The position numbers were made by a program, and so were the translations under genes. From positions 1-64,000 of the forward strand of contig NZ_JPVQ01000007.1 in NCBI RefSeq assembly GCF_000772965.1: a DNA stretch of 64,000 nt, written 5' to 3'. The notes below the pieces were generated by a model. It was not told where the DNA came from, ran no database searches, and worked only from the letters and a program-made list of their open reading frames with translations. Origin of the DNA: Ureibacillus massiliensis 4400831 = CIP 108448 = CCUG 49529. GTDB lineage: Bacteria; Bacillota; Bacilli; Bacillales_A; Planococcaceae. Positions 9,327-17,477 of this stretch are shown one piece after another. Within the stretch, counting starts at the first letter, position 1, and the number at the start of each line of letters is the position of its first letter.

Positions 9327-9662
9327 CTATTTTATTTCAAAGCAAACTACAATACAAGACATCACTGCCTTTGGATCATAGTCTCCGAATAATCCTATTA
9401 CTTTAATATTGTAGAGTGCTTCTAATTCTTCTTTGATTCTATTTTTGTACTTTGTTGATAATGCAGCATCTAAAGCCGATACTAATTCACCGTACTCTTC
9501 ACTTAACGAATCTAAAGCGACAATTCGCTTTGTTCCTGCTAGAATAATGATTTTATTATCAGATATATCAATTTTCTGATCATGTACTCCAACACCAAAA
9601 ATTTCTTGATATACTTTTATGTTTAGACGTGCGACATCTTTATTAGAAATTTGGATTATCAT
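9327..9662 (-). CDS. DUF2294-like small protein
   Basis: A 111-residue soluble protein with an alpha/beta pattern: a GVGVHDQKIDISDNKIIIL strand pair, a helix, then IKEELEALYNIKVIGLFGDYDP and a final strand. This resembles the DUF2294 (YbcI-like) family, where a 'G.GP..v.v.i....iiv.l.g..t..E' region precedes 'lE...G.kv......'. The match is from memory and moderate. Function is unknown. It is a single gene with the strong hairpin at 9188-9240 downstream. Confidence 0.6.
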   Translation of the reverse strand: MIIQISNKDVARLNIKVYQEIFGVGVHDQKIDISDNKIIILAGTKRIVALDSLSEEYGELVSALDAALSTKYKNRIKEELEALYNIKVIGLFGDYDPKAVMSCIVVCFEIK

Positions 9663-9981
9663 TATTACCAGCTCCTTGAAAAGCTAATACAATAATAGTA
9701 GCAATAGTTAATAAATAGCGCCATTTCCTTGTAAGCTTTTCTGACATGTTTTTTATTTTTGAAATTCCATTTTTTGTGAAGGTGTTTCAAAGGAAATACT
9801 TAAAAACGAAAATTATATAAGAAACATATAATTTTCCTAGTTTTCTAAAAAAATAGAATAAGCTTCTTAAAGCTTTGAAAGAAAAGATTTAAGAAGCTTT
9901 CTAACTATTTTTTAGTTAAAGGTGCGTAACTCTTTAGATACTAAACTCAATTATTACTGCCTTGTGTAGTTTGTTACTAAA
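9663..9981. other. Intergenic region with a 12-bp inverted repeat
   Basis: No gene is seen. The notable structure is the perfect inverted repeat 9860-9871/9888-9899 (AAGCTTCTTAAA and complement, 16-nt spacer) with T-rich flanks on both strands. It could terminate the amidase transcript coming from the right. Confidence 0.55.
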
Positions 9982-10773
9982 TTATCGATCAAGCTTCGCA
10001 TAATGTACAGCAAGTTCATAGGCAATGGCAGTATAATCACCAGGCTTCAAGATACCTTTGTTATGGTTTTCAATCCATTGTGGCTGATATCTTAATTCCT
10101 CAACTGCTTTTTCTACTAATAATTGTTTAGTAGCTGGTGAAATTACGCGCATTAAATATTTATATCTCATCGTTGGTGAGTAAAAATCCAAATCATCAAC
10201 AACTCCGTTTCGACTTAGTCTAAGAAACTTTCCAAGTGCCTGAGCAATCAATTTACCTGCATTTTCTAACACATTCCGATCTCGCAGTTTTTTTATATCA
10301 ATACTAGAATCCATGAAACCACCTTCAATTAATATTGCCGGCATTAACGTTTCTCGCACAATGTGTAAGTTTGCACGTTTAATCCCTCTGTCACTTAACC
10401 CATATGCTTTCACAACAGCAGGATGAATTGCTTCTGCTAATTTTAAACTTTCAGAACCAGGATCTGTATATACATAAGTTTCTACACCAGTATGTGTACC
10501 CCACCCATTACCTGAAAGAGCGTTATGATGGAAAGAGATATAGTAATCTGCACCCCAAGAATTTGCACCATCCGTCCTTGCATCTAACGGTACGTCTTCT
10601 TCTCCTGTTGGATCATCAAATCGTTTGAGTGTTACATCATCATATAATTCTAATTCTTTTGCAAATGCCCGAGCAACTTGATCATTAAAAGTCCATTCAC
10701 GTTCATCATCTGGAGTCCGTTTTCCAGGGGTATTTATTCCATGGCCTGCATCATATCCAATTTTAACCATCAT
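9982..10773 (-). CDS. Phage-type N-acetylmuramoyl-L-alanine amidase (endolysin)
   Basis: This 263-residue zinc amidase of the Amidase_3 family cleaves the MurNAc-L-Ala bond of peptidoglycan. Zinc ligands and catalytic residues are visible: GYDAGHG near residue 8, DERE around 24, SFHHNA around 81, and the catalytic glutamate in LIEGGFMDS around 150. There is no signal peptide, and the sequence strongly resembles Bacillus phage lysins (GKRTPDDEREWTFND, MDSxIDIKKLRDxNVLxNAG). The C-terminal 75 residues are probably a wall-binding region. No holin or other phage genes adjoin, but a decayed tRNA attachment site lies 330 bp away, so it may be a prophage remnant. Confidence 0.9.
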   Translation of the reverse strand: MMVKIGYDAGHGINTPGKRTPDDEREWTFNDQVARAFAKELELYDDVTLKRFDDPTGEEDVPLDARTDGANSWGADYYISFHHNALSGNGWGTHTGVETYVYTDPGSESLKLAEAIHPAVVKAYGLSDRGIKRANLHIVRETLMPAILIEGGFMDSSIDIKKLRDRNVLENAGKLIAQALGKFLRLSRNGVVDDLDFYSPTMRYKYLMRVISPATKQLLVEKAVEELRYQPQWIENHNKGILKPGDYTAIAYELAVHYAKLDR

Positions 10774-10885
10774 TCATCACCTTTTGGTTTATCATATGCC
10801 AATGCTTGATTACTGCCACTACTACCCTATTTCGTCAGGCCTATAAAGTAGGGATTCTACGATTTTGTAACATAAATGTAAAATA

Positions 10886-10912
10886 AAAACCTTCCTCATG
10901 TGGAAGGTTAAT
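10886..10912 (-). terminator. Rho-independent terminator on the - strand
   Basis: The 8-bp stem AACCTTCC (10889-10896) pairs with GGAAGGTT (10902-10909) and on the - strand is followed by a U-rich tract. It insulates the amidase gene from transcription coming from the right. Confidence 0.65.
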
Positions 10913-11100
10913 GTGGAAAGTTAAGTAGAAAAGGCTCATTTTCTAATTGTTTATTCTTTAAATCAATATCTTTTCGATTTGGGGAAATATTATTTTAATT
11001 ACGTAATCCACTGAATTATATAAGATGCAAAAACGGATTGTAGCATTGGAAAAAGAAATAAAAGAGATGAAGACAGGGCTATAGTGTTTTCTATTCTTTA

Positions 11101-11162
11101 CAGCTCATACCCTGCTTAGCGTACGGTTTGGAGGTTTGGAGGTTCGAATCCCTCCTGGGACG
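11101..11162 (+). pseudogene. Decayed tRNA-Arg copy, inverted relative to the two intact copies
   Basis: The last 22 bases, 11141-11162, match the T-arm, acceptor arm and discriminator of the tRNA-Arg genes at 13199 and 25236 exactly, but on the opposite strand. The anticodon arm is altered (CCTGCTTAGC where the intact copies have GCCTTCTAAGC) and GTTTGGAG is duplicated in the variable region. The D-arm and 5' acceptor strand are gone. It cannot encode a working tRNA. It looks like an attachment-site scar of an older insertion, or an inverted fragment of one. Confidence 0.75.
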
Positions 11163-11299
11163 TTACGTCATTAATGAGCACATCTGTATGCACCATTACC
11201 GATGCTTTGATTAATAGGATATCACTAGAGTTGATAAAATGATTTAATCATAGATTATTAGCTTATTCATGGAACACAACTATTTTCAATTAATTTGGT

Positions 11300-11583
11300 T
11301 CAATTAAGATAAAAAAATAATGCGACTACAATGCTTGGGAGTCCGATTAAAACGGATTGCAGGCTCCTATTAGTTCTTTGCACTCTATCTTCATCTGATT
11401 CGGTAGAAAGATTTGCTCTCAAACGATCTCCACTTACAAATACTCCTGATAAGAGACAAGCTACCCCAAGAAAAAACACCCAATGCCACCTGTAATAGTA
11501 GGAACCATTTCAACACCCCATATTAATATTGCCATTGTCACACCTAACAAAGTGAATAAACATCCAATCAATAAATATTTCAT
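11300..11583 (-). pseudogene. Small membrane protein gene broken by a one-base deletion
   Basis: An ATG at 11583, after an AGGGGGG ribosome site, opens a frame of 40 codons (MKYLLIGCLFTLLGVTMAIL...) ending at TAG. Adding one base to the six-base homopolymer at 11471-11476 joins it to a second open frame (GVACLLSGVFVSGDRLRANL, later SVLIGLPSIVVALFFYLN) ending at 11300. The joined product, about 94 residues, would have two N-terminal hydrophobic helices, a charged middle and a third hydrophobic helix. I do not recognise the family. Either the gene is recently inactivated or the run was miscalled. Confidence 0.6.
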
Positions 11584-11802
11584 ATTATCCCCCCTGGTTT
11601 AAATAAGGATATGGAGGTGATTAGATTCATTTTCGCTTGAATTTCTTCATGAAAATGGATATTTTTTAAATGAAGGTAGGAGTTTATTTATTTAAATAAT
11701 AAAACTTCTTAATATACCCCGTTTGTATATAAATAAATCCCCTTTAATTACCAACACACAATAAACCTCTAATATATTACAATTATGGTTAGAGGTGAAA
11801 AA

Positions 11803-12828
11803 ATGAGGAAAATCAAAAACGTTTCTAAAACAGTTGTAACATTAGGACTAGTCGGTGGAATACTAGTTTCTTCACTGGGGGATAACACCGCATCTGCATC
11901 AGAAGTCCATTATAAAGATGTAAAATTAACTGATAACTTCTACGATTCAGTAGAATATCTATTAGAAGAAAATGCAATTAGTAAAACATTACCTAATTTC
12001 AGACCATATGAAAATATTACTCGTGGTCAATTTGCTAGTATTTACTCAAAACTATATCATCATACCTTCCAATTAAAAGGTTTAGGTAATACTAAATTTA
12101 ATGATGTTCCAAAAACTAACCAATATTATGAGTTTATTGATATGCTAGTTAGAAATGGAATTATGAGTGGTTATGGTTATTGGGCAGATACATTTGGGGT
12201 GAATGATTCTTTAACTCGTGGTCAATTAGCTGGTATTATAGTAAACTACCACCTTCCAGCTATTTCTAATGAATTATATGGAGAACGTGGCGGTGAAGTA
12301 TCTGATATTTTTGATGGTAAAGACTTTAAAGGTCAATGGGGAGAAGCTTTAGCAACCCTTGATTATTTAGGGATTATGAGTGGTTATAGCGATGGTAGTT
12401 TTAAACCTAATGAACCTATTAAGCGCTCGCAATTTGCTAACATAATGCATAATATTGAAAAATTTAAGGAATCAGATATAGTTTTTGTTGGTCACAGTAG
12501 TATTAATTGGAAGTTTGAAGAAGTAGGCTTAACTGAAGAAGAAGCTATAAAGTTGATAAAATCATTTGATAATGATGTAATAACATTCATTGATGATTAT
12601 GAAATATATAATAGTTATCCTTTAGGAAGAAATTTACCCGTATATATCTTTAACCTAAAAGAAGGTACATTTACCGTTGATAATCTCAAAATTACAGTTG
12701 AATTTGTTGAGAATAAAATTATTCCACAACTTATCGGTAGATGGGAATATACTGTTGAAAAGATCGAAAGTGAAGTACAGAATACAACAACTAATGATAC
12801 CGTGACTATTGTTACGGAAACAAAATAA
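11803..12828 (+). CDS. SLH-domain cell-surface protein (first paralogue)
   Basis: This is a 341-residue exported protein from the ATG at 11803 (GAGGTG ribosome site); an in-frame ATG 18 bp upstream is less well placed. After a signal peptide ending at about TASA, three S-layer homology modules follow (ITRGQFASI, LTRGQLAGI, IKRSQFANI), the type that anchors proteins to pyruvylated wall polymers. The C-terminal 120 residues (FEEVGLTEEEAIKLIKSFDND..., ending in a Thr/Glu-rich tail with TTTNDTVT) match no domain I know. The same architecture, including the tail, occurs in the protein at 18753-19742, which lies inside the integrative element. A hairpin terminator follows. Confidence 0.88.
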   Translation: MRKIKNVSKTVVTLGLVGGILVSSLGDNTASASEVHYKDVKLTDNFYDSVEYLLEENAISKTLPNFRPYENITRGQFASIYSKLYHHTFQLKGLGNTKFNDVPKTNQYYEFIDMLVRNGIMSGYGYWADTFGVNDSLTRGQLAGIIVNYHLPAISNELYGERGGEVSDIFDGKDFKGQWGEALATLDYLGIMSGYSDGSFKPNEPIKRSQFANIMHNIEKFKESDIVFVGHSSINWKFEEVGLTEEEAIKLIKSFDNDVITFIDDYEIYNSYPLGRNLPVYIFNLKEGTFTVDNLKITVEFVENKIIPQLIGRWEYTVEKIESEVQNTTTNDTVTIVTETK

Positions 12829-12839
12829 TATGTTAAATG

Positions 12840-12876
12840 TAATCCATGAGAGTATAATTTCTCGTGGATTTTTTTA
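12840..12876 (+). terminator. Rho-independent terminator
   Basis: The stem AATCCATGAGA/TCTCGTGGATT is followed by seven T. The paralogous SLH gene has a near-identical terminator at 19754-19788, so the duplicated unit includes the terminator. Confidence 0.85.
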
Positions 12877-13198
12877 TCTTTAAATCAATAAACCTTTTTA
12901 GATTTAGCTTGCCCAATATAGTTGGATCAACAAAATATTTTTATTCGTGAATCCAAAGCTGTTTCAGAATAACTGAAAATGCTTGTTCAATTTAAATTAT
13001 TTCGCTTTTCTTGCTGCTTTTTCATTTGAATTAACGGCTGTTCAATTTGAGCGTCAAAAATCCCCTTCTTTTTAGACAAAAGAAAAAAGCACCTCCACAT
13101 ACAACTCATTAGTACAGAAACTCGACTGACCGAGCCCTGTAAAATTGAATCATAAGCGAAAGTGCTTATTTCTCTAAGTATAACGTTATAAAACTGTA
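12877..13198. other. Intergenic region, no gene seen
   Basis: About 320 bp of AT-rich sequence between the SLH terminator and the tRNA. I see no convincing coding frame, ribosome site or strong hairpin. It may include flanking DNA of the integration site. Confidence 0.5.
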
Positions 13199-13273
13199 CG
13201 TCCCAGGAGGGATTCGAACCCCCGACCGTACGCTTAGAAGGCGTATGCTCTATCCGGCTGAGCTACTGAGACA
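13198..13273. repeat. Left attachment-type direct repeat (att) spanning tRNA-Arg
   Basis: These 76 bp are repeated in direct orientation at 25235-25310 with a single mismatch (13256 versus 25293). The similarity stops sharply on both sides. With an integrase gene beside the right copy, the pair is best read as attL/attR of an integrated element of about 12.0 kb. Confidence 0.75.
13199..13272 (-). tRNA. tRNA-Arg (anticodon TCT), left copy
   Basis: A 74-nt cloverleaf on the - strand: acceptor stem GTCTCAG/CTGGGAC with one T-G pair, D-arm GCTC/GAGC, anticodon stem TACGC/GCGTA with loop CTTCTAA, T-arm GGGGG/CCCTC around TTCGAAT, and discriminator G. CCA is not encoded. It differs from the right copy only at 13256 (D-loop). 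It forms the left boundary of the putative integrative element. Both copies look functional, so I cannot tell which is the original chromosomal gene. Confidence 0.93.
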
Positions 13274-13517
13274 ACTACGTTTCTTTGAATTTAGGGATTC
13301 GGTCAAATTACGTTCTTAGACCGAAAGTATCTTGGAATCAATGGTAACATTATTGAAGTTTAAAGTAAATCATGATTCCTTCATTCCCTGAGAGTGCATT
13401 AGGTTAATAAAATATCTATATAAGATACCTCACCTAATATCGGAAACAATAAGTGTAGCTCTTAATTGCATATTGATTCTTATCCTGTATATGCGATTCA
13501 TAATAGTCTGATTTAAA

Positions 13518-14582
13518 TTATTCCCCTGAGTGATAAATAGTCACTCCAAATATTTCTTCCCAAAAATCTGAGTAAGCTAAATCAAATATAATCCCCTCAT
13601 ACTCTTCATAGAAGCGTCCTTCCAACTTTTCAGTAATATTCTCATCTAAGAATTTTTTAAATTCCCATATTTCTTCATTTATTTTCCGAATTTGTGGATG
13701 TTCTTCATTGGGTTCCCAACCGTCTTCGAACTTCACAAACCCCCTATTTTCAAGTTTTTTTAGTTCATCATTTGCACTCGGAGAATATAACCCTCTTTCA
13801 TCACTTTTTCTTGCATCATATCTATATGCATGAAAAAGTACACTTGGAAGCACATGAGGTAATTTACTAATAATCGCTGCTACTTTATTTGACTTCTCTT
13901 CGAATCTATCCCATTCATCCATTTTAGAGTAATCGTACTCTTTGATTTCTTTCTTGTTTTTCATTTGTCTTAATGCTTCATTTTCTTCTTTCAATCTATC
14001 TAACTCTTCTTCAGCAAGTTCATATGCTTCTTTATATTGTTCTATATCTTTTTGTAGTTTTTCAACTGTCGTTGCAGATATGACTACTCTATTTTGCATA
14101 GCAACTTTAAATGGTTCTAAGTAACTTTTATAAAATGTATTAGCCCTTTTGGTAAACCTTGGAATATTTACAGTACCTACTCCTCTATCAATCATTGCTT
14201 GAGCTAATCTAACAATATCCTCTTCAGAATTTAAAATTAAATTTTGCAACCAAGAACTAAAAGGAGTATTTTGTAATGCATTGTGTTTAAGGGGAGGAAT
14301 TATTACAGGTACTAAAGCTTTTTGATTTATCCATGTAGCTCCTAATTCACATAAACAAAATTGACTTTCCAAAAAATTAGGTGTTATTAATGGTAAGACT
14401 ATATTAGCTTGTTCCATTCCTTTTCTGATACTCTCAATCCAATCTTCGCCCACTTTAAGCTCTTCATCAGAAGTAAGAAAGAAATTCTCTCTATGTAAAT
14501 TAAATTGATTCTGAAGTAAATCCATTAATGCAATTGCCAAATCTCCATCTTTAGAGGAATGGCTTATAAAAATTAAAGTCAT
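13518..14582 (-). CDS. TIR-domain protein with coiled coil and C-terminal unknown domain
   Basis: A 354-residue protein from the ATG at 14582 (AGGAAGAG site upstream; a start 27 bp earlier is also possible). Residues 1-130 form a TIR domain: MTLIFISHSSKDGDLAIALM, GEDWIESIRKGMEQANIVLPLITPNFLES, and the putative NADase glutamate E79 in CLCELGATW. A coiled coil covers about 171-213. The remaining 140 residues, charged and probably helical, are unrecognised. Bacterial TIR proteins of this layout usually hydrolyse or cyclise NAD+ during phage defence. It is divergent from the SLATT-like gene, in the cargo zone next to the left tRNA. Confidence 0.85.
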   Translation of the reverse strand: MTLIFISHSSKDGDLAIALMDLLQNQFNLHRENFFLTSDEELKVGEDWIESIRKGMEQANIVLPLITPNFLESQFCLCELGATWINQKALVPVIIPPLKHNALQNTPFSSWLQNLILNSEEDIVRLAQAMIDRGVGTVNIPRFTKRANTFYKSYLEPFKVAMQNRVVISATTVEKLQKDIEQYKEAYELAEEELDRLKEENEALRQMKNKKEIKEYDYSKMDEWDRFEEKSNKVAAIISKLPHVLPSVLFHAYRYDARKSDERGLYSPSANDELKKLENRGFVKFEDGWEPNEEHPQIRKINEEIWEFKKFLDENITEKLEGRFYEEYEGIIFDLAYSDFWEEIFGVTIYHSGE

Positions 14583-14961
14583 TTCTATCATCTCTTCCTT
14601 ATTAAACAAATATTAACAAAATTATACCTTTTAAAATAATTAGTGTACATAAAAAGGTTTAATCACTTATTTAATATTGCAATATTATTATTTCTTCTCA
14701 CGTAAGAATTTCAAAAGCCCTTATTATAGTAGATACTAATTTATTATTTATTTTCATTTCACGATATAACTTTTCTCTTAAAAGAGAACCAGATACGCTA
14801 CGCAAAGTTCCCACAACCTTTAAATACATTCATTGTATCTATTGATTAATTACATTCGTGAAAAACACTTTGCCCTTCAACTAATTTTGTAAGATAATTG
14901 AGTTAATGGAATATTGGAATGTTTATAAGGACTCCTATTGGAGAAGTGAGGTGATCTTCAA
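14583..14961. promoter_or_regulatory. Divergent promoter region between TIR and SLATT-like genes
   Basis: This 379-bp AT-rich stretch holds no gene I can support. It must carry the promoters of the two divergently transcribed genes, which would allow shared control. I could not fix a confident -35/-10 pair. Confidence 0.4.
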
Positions 14962-15396
14962 TTGAACATTAGTGAGGAGGAATATTTTCAAGAAAGATTA
15001 GACGACCAAATCAACTGGTACGACAAAAAGAGTGCTCGATCCCAAAAATTATATAAGAGTCTTAAAGGTATAGTAATATTCCTTTCAGCTTCTATTCCAT
15101 TTTTTGTAGGTTTTATCTCAGATTTTGAGTTTTGGGAAATTGTCGTCAGTGCTATTGGGGTAAGTATTGCTGTAATTGAAGCTTGGTTAGGTATAACTAA
15201 ATACCACGAACATTGGATTGAGTATAGAAGTATTTGTGAAACATTAAAACATGAGAAGTACATGTATTTAACTAGAACAGGCGTGTATGATAATGAAAAC
15301 CCATTTAAGGTACTTGTTGAGCGAGTAGAGAGTATCATATCCAAAGAAAACGTAAATTGGGCTAGTTTAAATAATATCCAAAATGCGGAAAAATAG
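14962..15396 (+). CDS. SLATT/DUF4231-like two-helix membrane protein
   Basis: A 144-residue protein with a TTG start after GAGGTGAT. An amphipathic N-terminus (YFQERLDDQINWYDKKSARSQKLYKSLK) precedes two transmembrane helices, about residues 37-55 and 60-80, separated by a very short turn. A C-terminal helical region contains WIEYRSICETLKHEKYMYLTRTG. The layout and the 'W.eyR...E.Lk.E.y.y....g.Y' motif match the DUF4231/SLATT superfamily, which has been proposed to form membrane effectors in nucleotide-signal-dependent conflict systems. Between TIR genes, it is the most plausible membrane-damaging effector; that role is inference. Confidence 0.8.
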   Translation: MNISEEEYFQERLDDQINWYDKKSARSQKLYKSLKGIVIFLSASIPFFVGFISDFEFWEIVVSAIGVSIAVIEAWLGITKYHEHWIEYRSICETLKHEKYMYLTRTGVYDNENPFKVLVERVESIISKENVNWASLNNIQNAEK

Positions 15397-15752
15397 AATA
15401 AAAAAATATTGTTTATCTAGCTGTAAATAGATATCTATTATTTTGAAATGAATAGGGAAGATTTCTTAAACTTCCCCTTCATTCACCCGATAAGTTATTT
15501 CTTGAAAAGTTTTATAAGTCATATACATTCCATTTACTCCCAAAGAAGTTATCACAAACTTATAAAACATGTAATCAAGCTCAATCCCTATTGGGTTTCC
15601 AATATAAACAATTTTCTTATTTATTTACAACAAATTTGAAATCCAATTATAATAAATAATACCTTTTTGGTTTTAATGGTCTATATCTTATTAACTTCTG
15701 CCATCTAAATAGTTTACCTATACTATATATCTATAAATTTTTTATAATCTCG
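15397..15752. other. Intergenic region between convergent genes
   Basis: About 356 bp between the SLATT-like gene and the convergent DRHyd/TPR-like gene. It contains a 63-codon open frame (15448-15639) with poor coding character and no ribosome site, which I do not call. A possible weak TTATAAGT...ACTTATAA inverted repeat is the only structure noted. Confidence 0.4.
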
Positions 15753-16991
15753 TTAATCAGATATTAATGGCGATTTAGATAGAAGCATTTCCAATCTCTT
15801 TATTTGATTTTCTGTCGTTTCTTTTTGCCAGTTTCCATTAGCGACTTCTTCTGCTCGTTTCTTAATTGTTTTGTATTTCTCTAATTCTCCTAAACCAAAA
15901 AAAGCTTCTTCCAAAGTAGCTAGTATCCAATACTTATCGTTTCGATTTTCCAAGTCACTGTCCAATAACTTTTGACATATTTTTATTACTTGCATACGAA
16001 CTCTTTTAGCTAAAACAAAATCTGCTATAGCATCATTTCCAGAAGATTGATATCCTCTTTCATTTAACATATAAGATAGATTTATCCCATTATAGTAGTC
16101 ATTTTGAATAACAAAACCCTTTTGGTAAAACATAATCGATTTATCCAAGTAAATAGATTCCTTCGTTTCTTCCCATAACCTTTTATAAATTGCTCCTGCC
16201 AATCCTAATGTTTCAACGTCATGTGTTTCCTCAATGTTTAACGGTCTTAATGTCTCTAACGCTTCTAATAATGCACTTTTATGATCCGGGTATTTTGATT
16301 TATAAGTTGTTAAAGCAAGTCTTTGTCTAAGGTAACTATTTTTATTATCAATAGTTAATGCAGATCTAAATAGTGCCTTCGCTTCAATGAAATTACTTTG
16401 ATTCATAGCATGATTGGCATTCTCTATTATTTTGCTTAAAGTATGTTGGATGCCTTCATCATTAACATTTTGTTGATCCAAGAATTTCAATTCTGGAAAT
16501 TTCAAATCCTTAAGGAAAGTATAAACAGGACTATCTACTTGTGGATTCTCAAGTATCTTATTAATTGTTTTCTGTAACTCTTTCTTAAAACGAATTACTT
16601 CACTATATCCGATATCTTTACCAAGATGTTCATATTGATATATAAGAGTATGACTAACATCAAAAGGTGGGATTAATTCTTTCTCTGAAATGGCAATTGT
16701 AGTATACGGTCTAAGAGCATGTCTTACCCCCAACTCATAGAACGCATTAGGATTGTAAGTTGAAAGATCTGCTATAACAATATCACTTGTCAATATATAT
16801 TTGTACATGGGAATATCTATATTTCCAGAATGCCTTATTTCATCTGCTCTTTTACAAATAATACCCATCTCTGTAACTGCGGGTTTAATAATATTTTCGT
16901 AAGTTTTATCCAAATCTAGAACTCTTCCACTACTAAAATCGGTTCTAATACCGTAACCCATGATTACAAAGCAAGTTTTCTCCTTCATCAT
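15753..16991 (-). CDS. Deoxyribosyltransferase-like (DRHyd-type) domain plus TPR/TRAFs-binding-like protein
   Basis: A 412-residue cytoplasmic protein. Residues 1-130 resemble a nucleoside 2-deoxyribosyltransferase-like Rossmannoid domain: KTCFVIMGYG, KTYENIIKPAV, RADEI..SGNIDIPMYKYI, SDIVIADLS, and NPNAFYELGVRHAL with the probable catalytic glutamate. Residues from about 190 to the end are tandem helical repeats (ANHAMNQSNFIEAKALFRSAL, later YLDKSIMFYQKGFVI) of the kind seen in the TRAFs-binding region of ASK-type kinases. Family recall is from memory. The gene starts 15 bp after the ThsB-like TIR gene stops and has its own GAGGTGG site, so the two form an operon. The likely role is as a nucleotide-processing or sensing partner of the TIR protein. 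Confidence 0.78.
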   Translation of the reverse strand: MMKEKTCFVIMGYGIRTDFSSGRVLDLDKTYENIIKPAVTEMGIICKRADEIRHSGNIDIPMYKYILTSDIVIADLSTYNPNAFYELGVRHALRPYTTIAISEKELIPPFDVSHTLIYQYEHLGKDIGYSEVIRFKKELQKTINKILENPQVDSPVYTFLKDLKFPELKFLDQQNVNDEGIQHTLSKIIENANHAMNQSNFIEAKALFRSALTIDNKNSYLRQRLALTTYKSKYPDHKSALLEALETLRPLNIEETHDVETLGLAGAIYKRLWEETKESIYLDKSIMFYQKGFVIQNDYYNGINLSYMLNERGYQSSGNDAIADFVLAKRVRMQVIKICQKLLDSDLENRNDKYWILATLEEAFFGLGELEKYKTIKKRAEEVANGNWQKETTENQIKRLEMLLSKSPLISD

Positions 16992-17006
16992 TTCTCCACC
17001 TCAATA

Positions 17007-17477
17007 TTAATAACCTAGTTTAGTATAGACACTATTTTTATAGGAATAGTTACCAGTTTTATTCATCTGGTAATTTTCTAAAGCATATTTTATTATTTTA
17101 GGTGAAAATGGTACGAAAATAGCACCTATATCACGAATTACCGGTGGACAAGTTTCTCTTACCATTTCACGTGACCCATCTAAATTAACCCCAATAATTG
17201 TGCACCCCTTCTCAATTGCAACTTCAGCTTCCCATTTTACGTATTTGTACTTATATCTCGTATCCTTTCCAATTAATAATATATATTTACCAGCAAGATT
17301 GATTCTTTCCCTGCATTTCCTCTTAATATAAGACTCATTATCAGAATGAATCTCTGTATGAAGCTGACAATTAGTAAAGTTAAAATCAATATTCGTATTA
17401 TTTTTCCAAGCTAACATTAATCTATATTGTGTAATATCAGTACTACTAAATCCAACAAAAGTCCGGGGTAATCCCAT
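17007..17477 (-). CDS. ThsB-like TIR protein (DUF1863/MTH538-type)
   Basis: A 156-residue protein, first gene of a two-gene operon, with a strong GGGAGGAAG ribosome site. It shows the compact TIR-like fold of the DUF1863 family used by Thoeris ThsB: TFVGFSSTDITQYRLMLAWK, the CRERINLAGKYILLIGKDT strand, YVKWEAEVAIEKGCTIIGVNLDG with the putative catalytic E83, and CPPVI...AIFVPFSPKIIKYALENY. ThsB enzymes make cyclic ADP-ribose-type signals from NAD+ after phage infection. No ThsA (SLOG/Sir2 or transmembrane/macro) gene is nearby. Its partner in this operon is instead the DRHyd/TPR-like protein. Confidence 0.82.
   Translation of the reverse strand: MGLPRTFVGFSSTDITQYRLMLAWKNNTNIDFNFTNCQLHTEIHSDNESYIKRKCRERINLAGKYILLIGKDTRYKYKYVKWEAEVAIEKGCTIIGVNLDGSREMVRETCPPVIRDIGAIFVPFSPKIIKYALENYQMNKTGNYSYKNSVYTKLGY

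Noticed and set aside
11025-11084. 19-residue coiled-coil-like frame (MQKRIVALEKEIKEMKTGL)
   Set aside because: It could be the tail of a lost phage gene, but it has no ribosome site and a stop lies eight codons upstream.
9982-13198. Intact prophage
   Set aside because: Only a lysin and an attachment-like scar are present; no capsid, tail, terminase or repressor genes.
15448-15639. 63-codon + strand open frame
   Set aside because: No ribosome site, odd composition and no recognisable domain.
13518-17477. Complete Thoeris system
   Set aside because: ThsB-like and TIR proteins are present, but no ThsA with SLOG/Sir2 or macro domain was found in the element.
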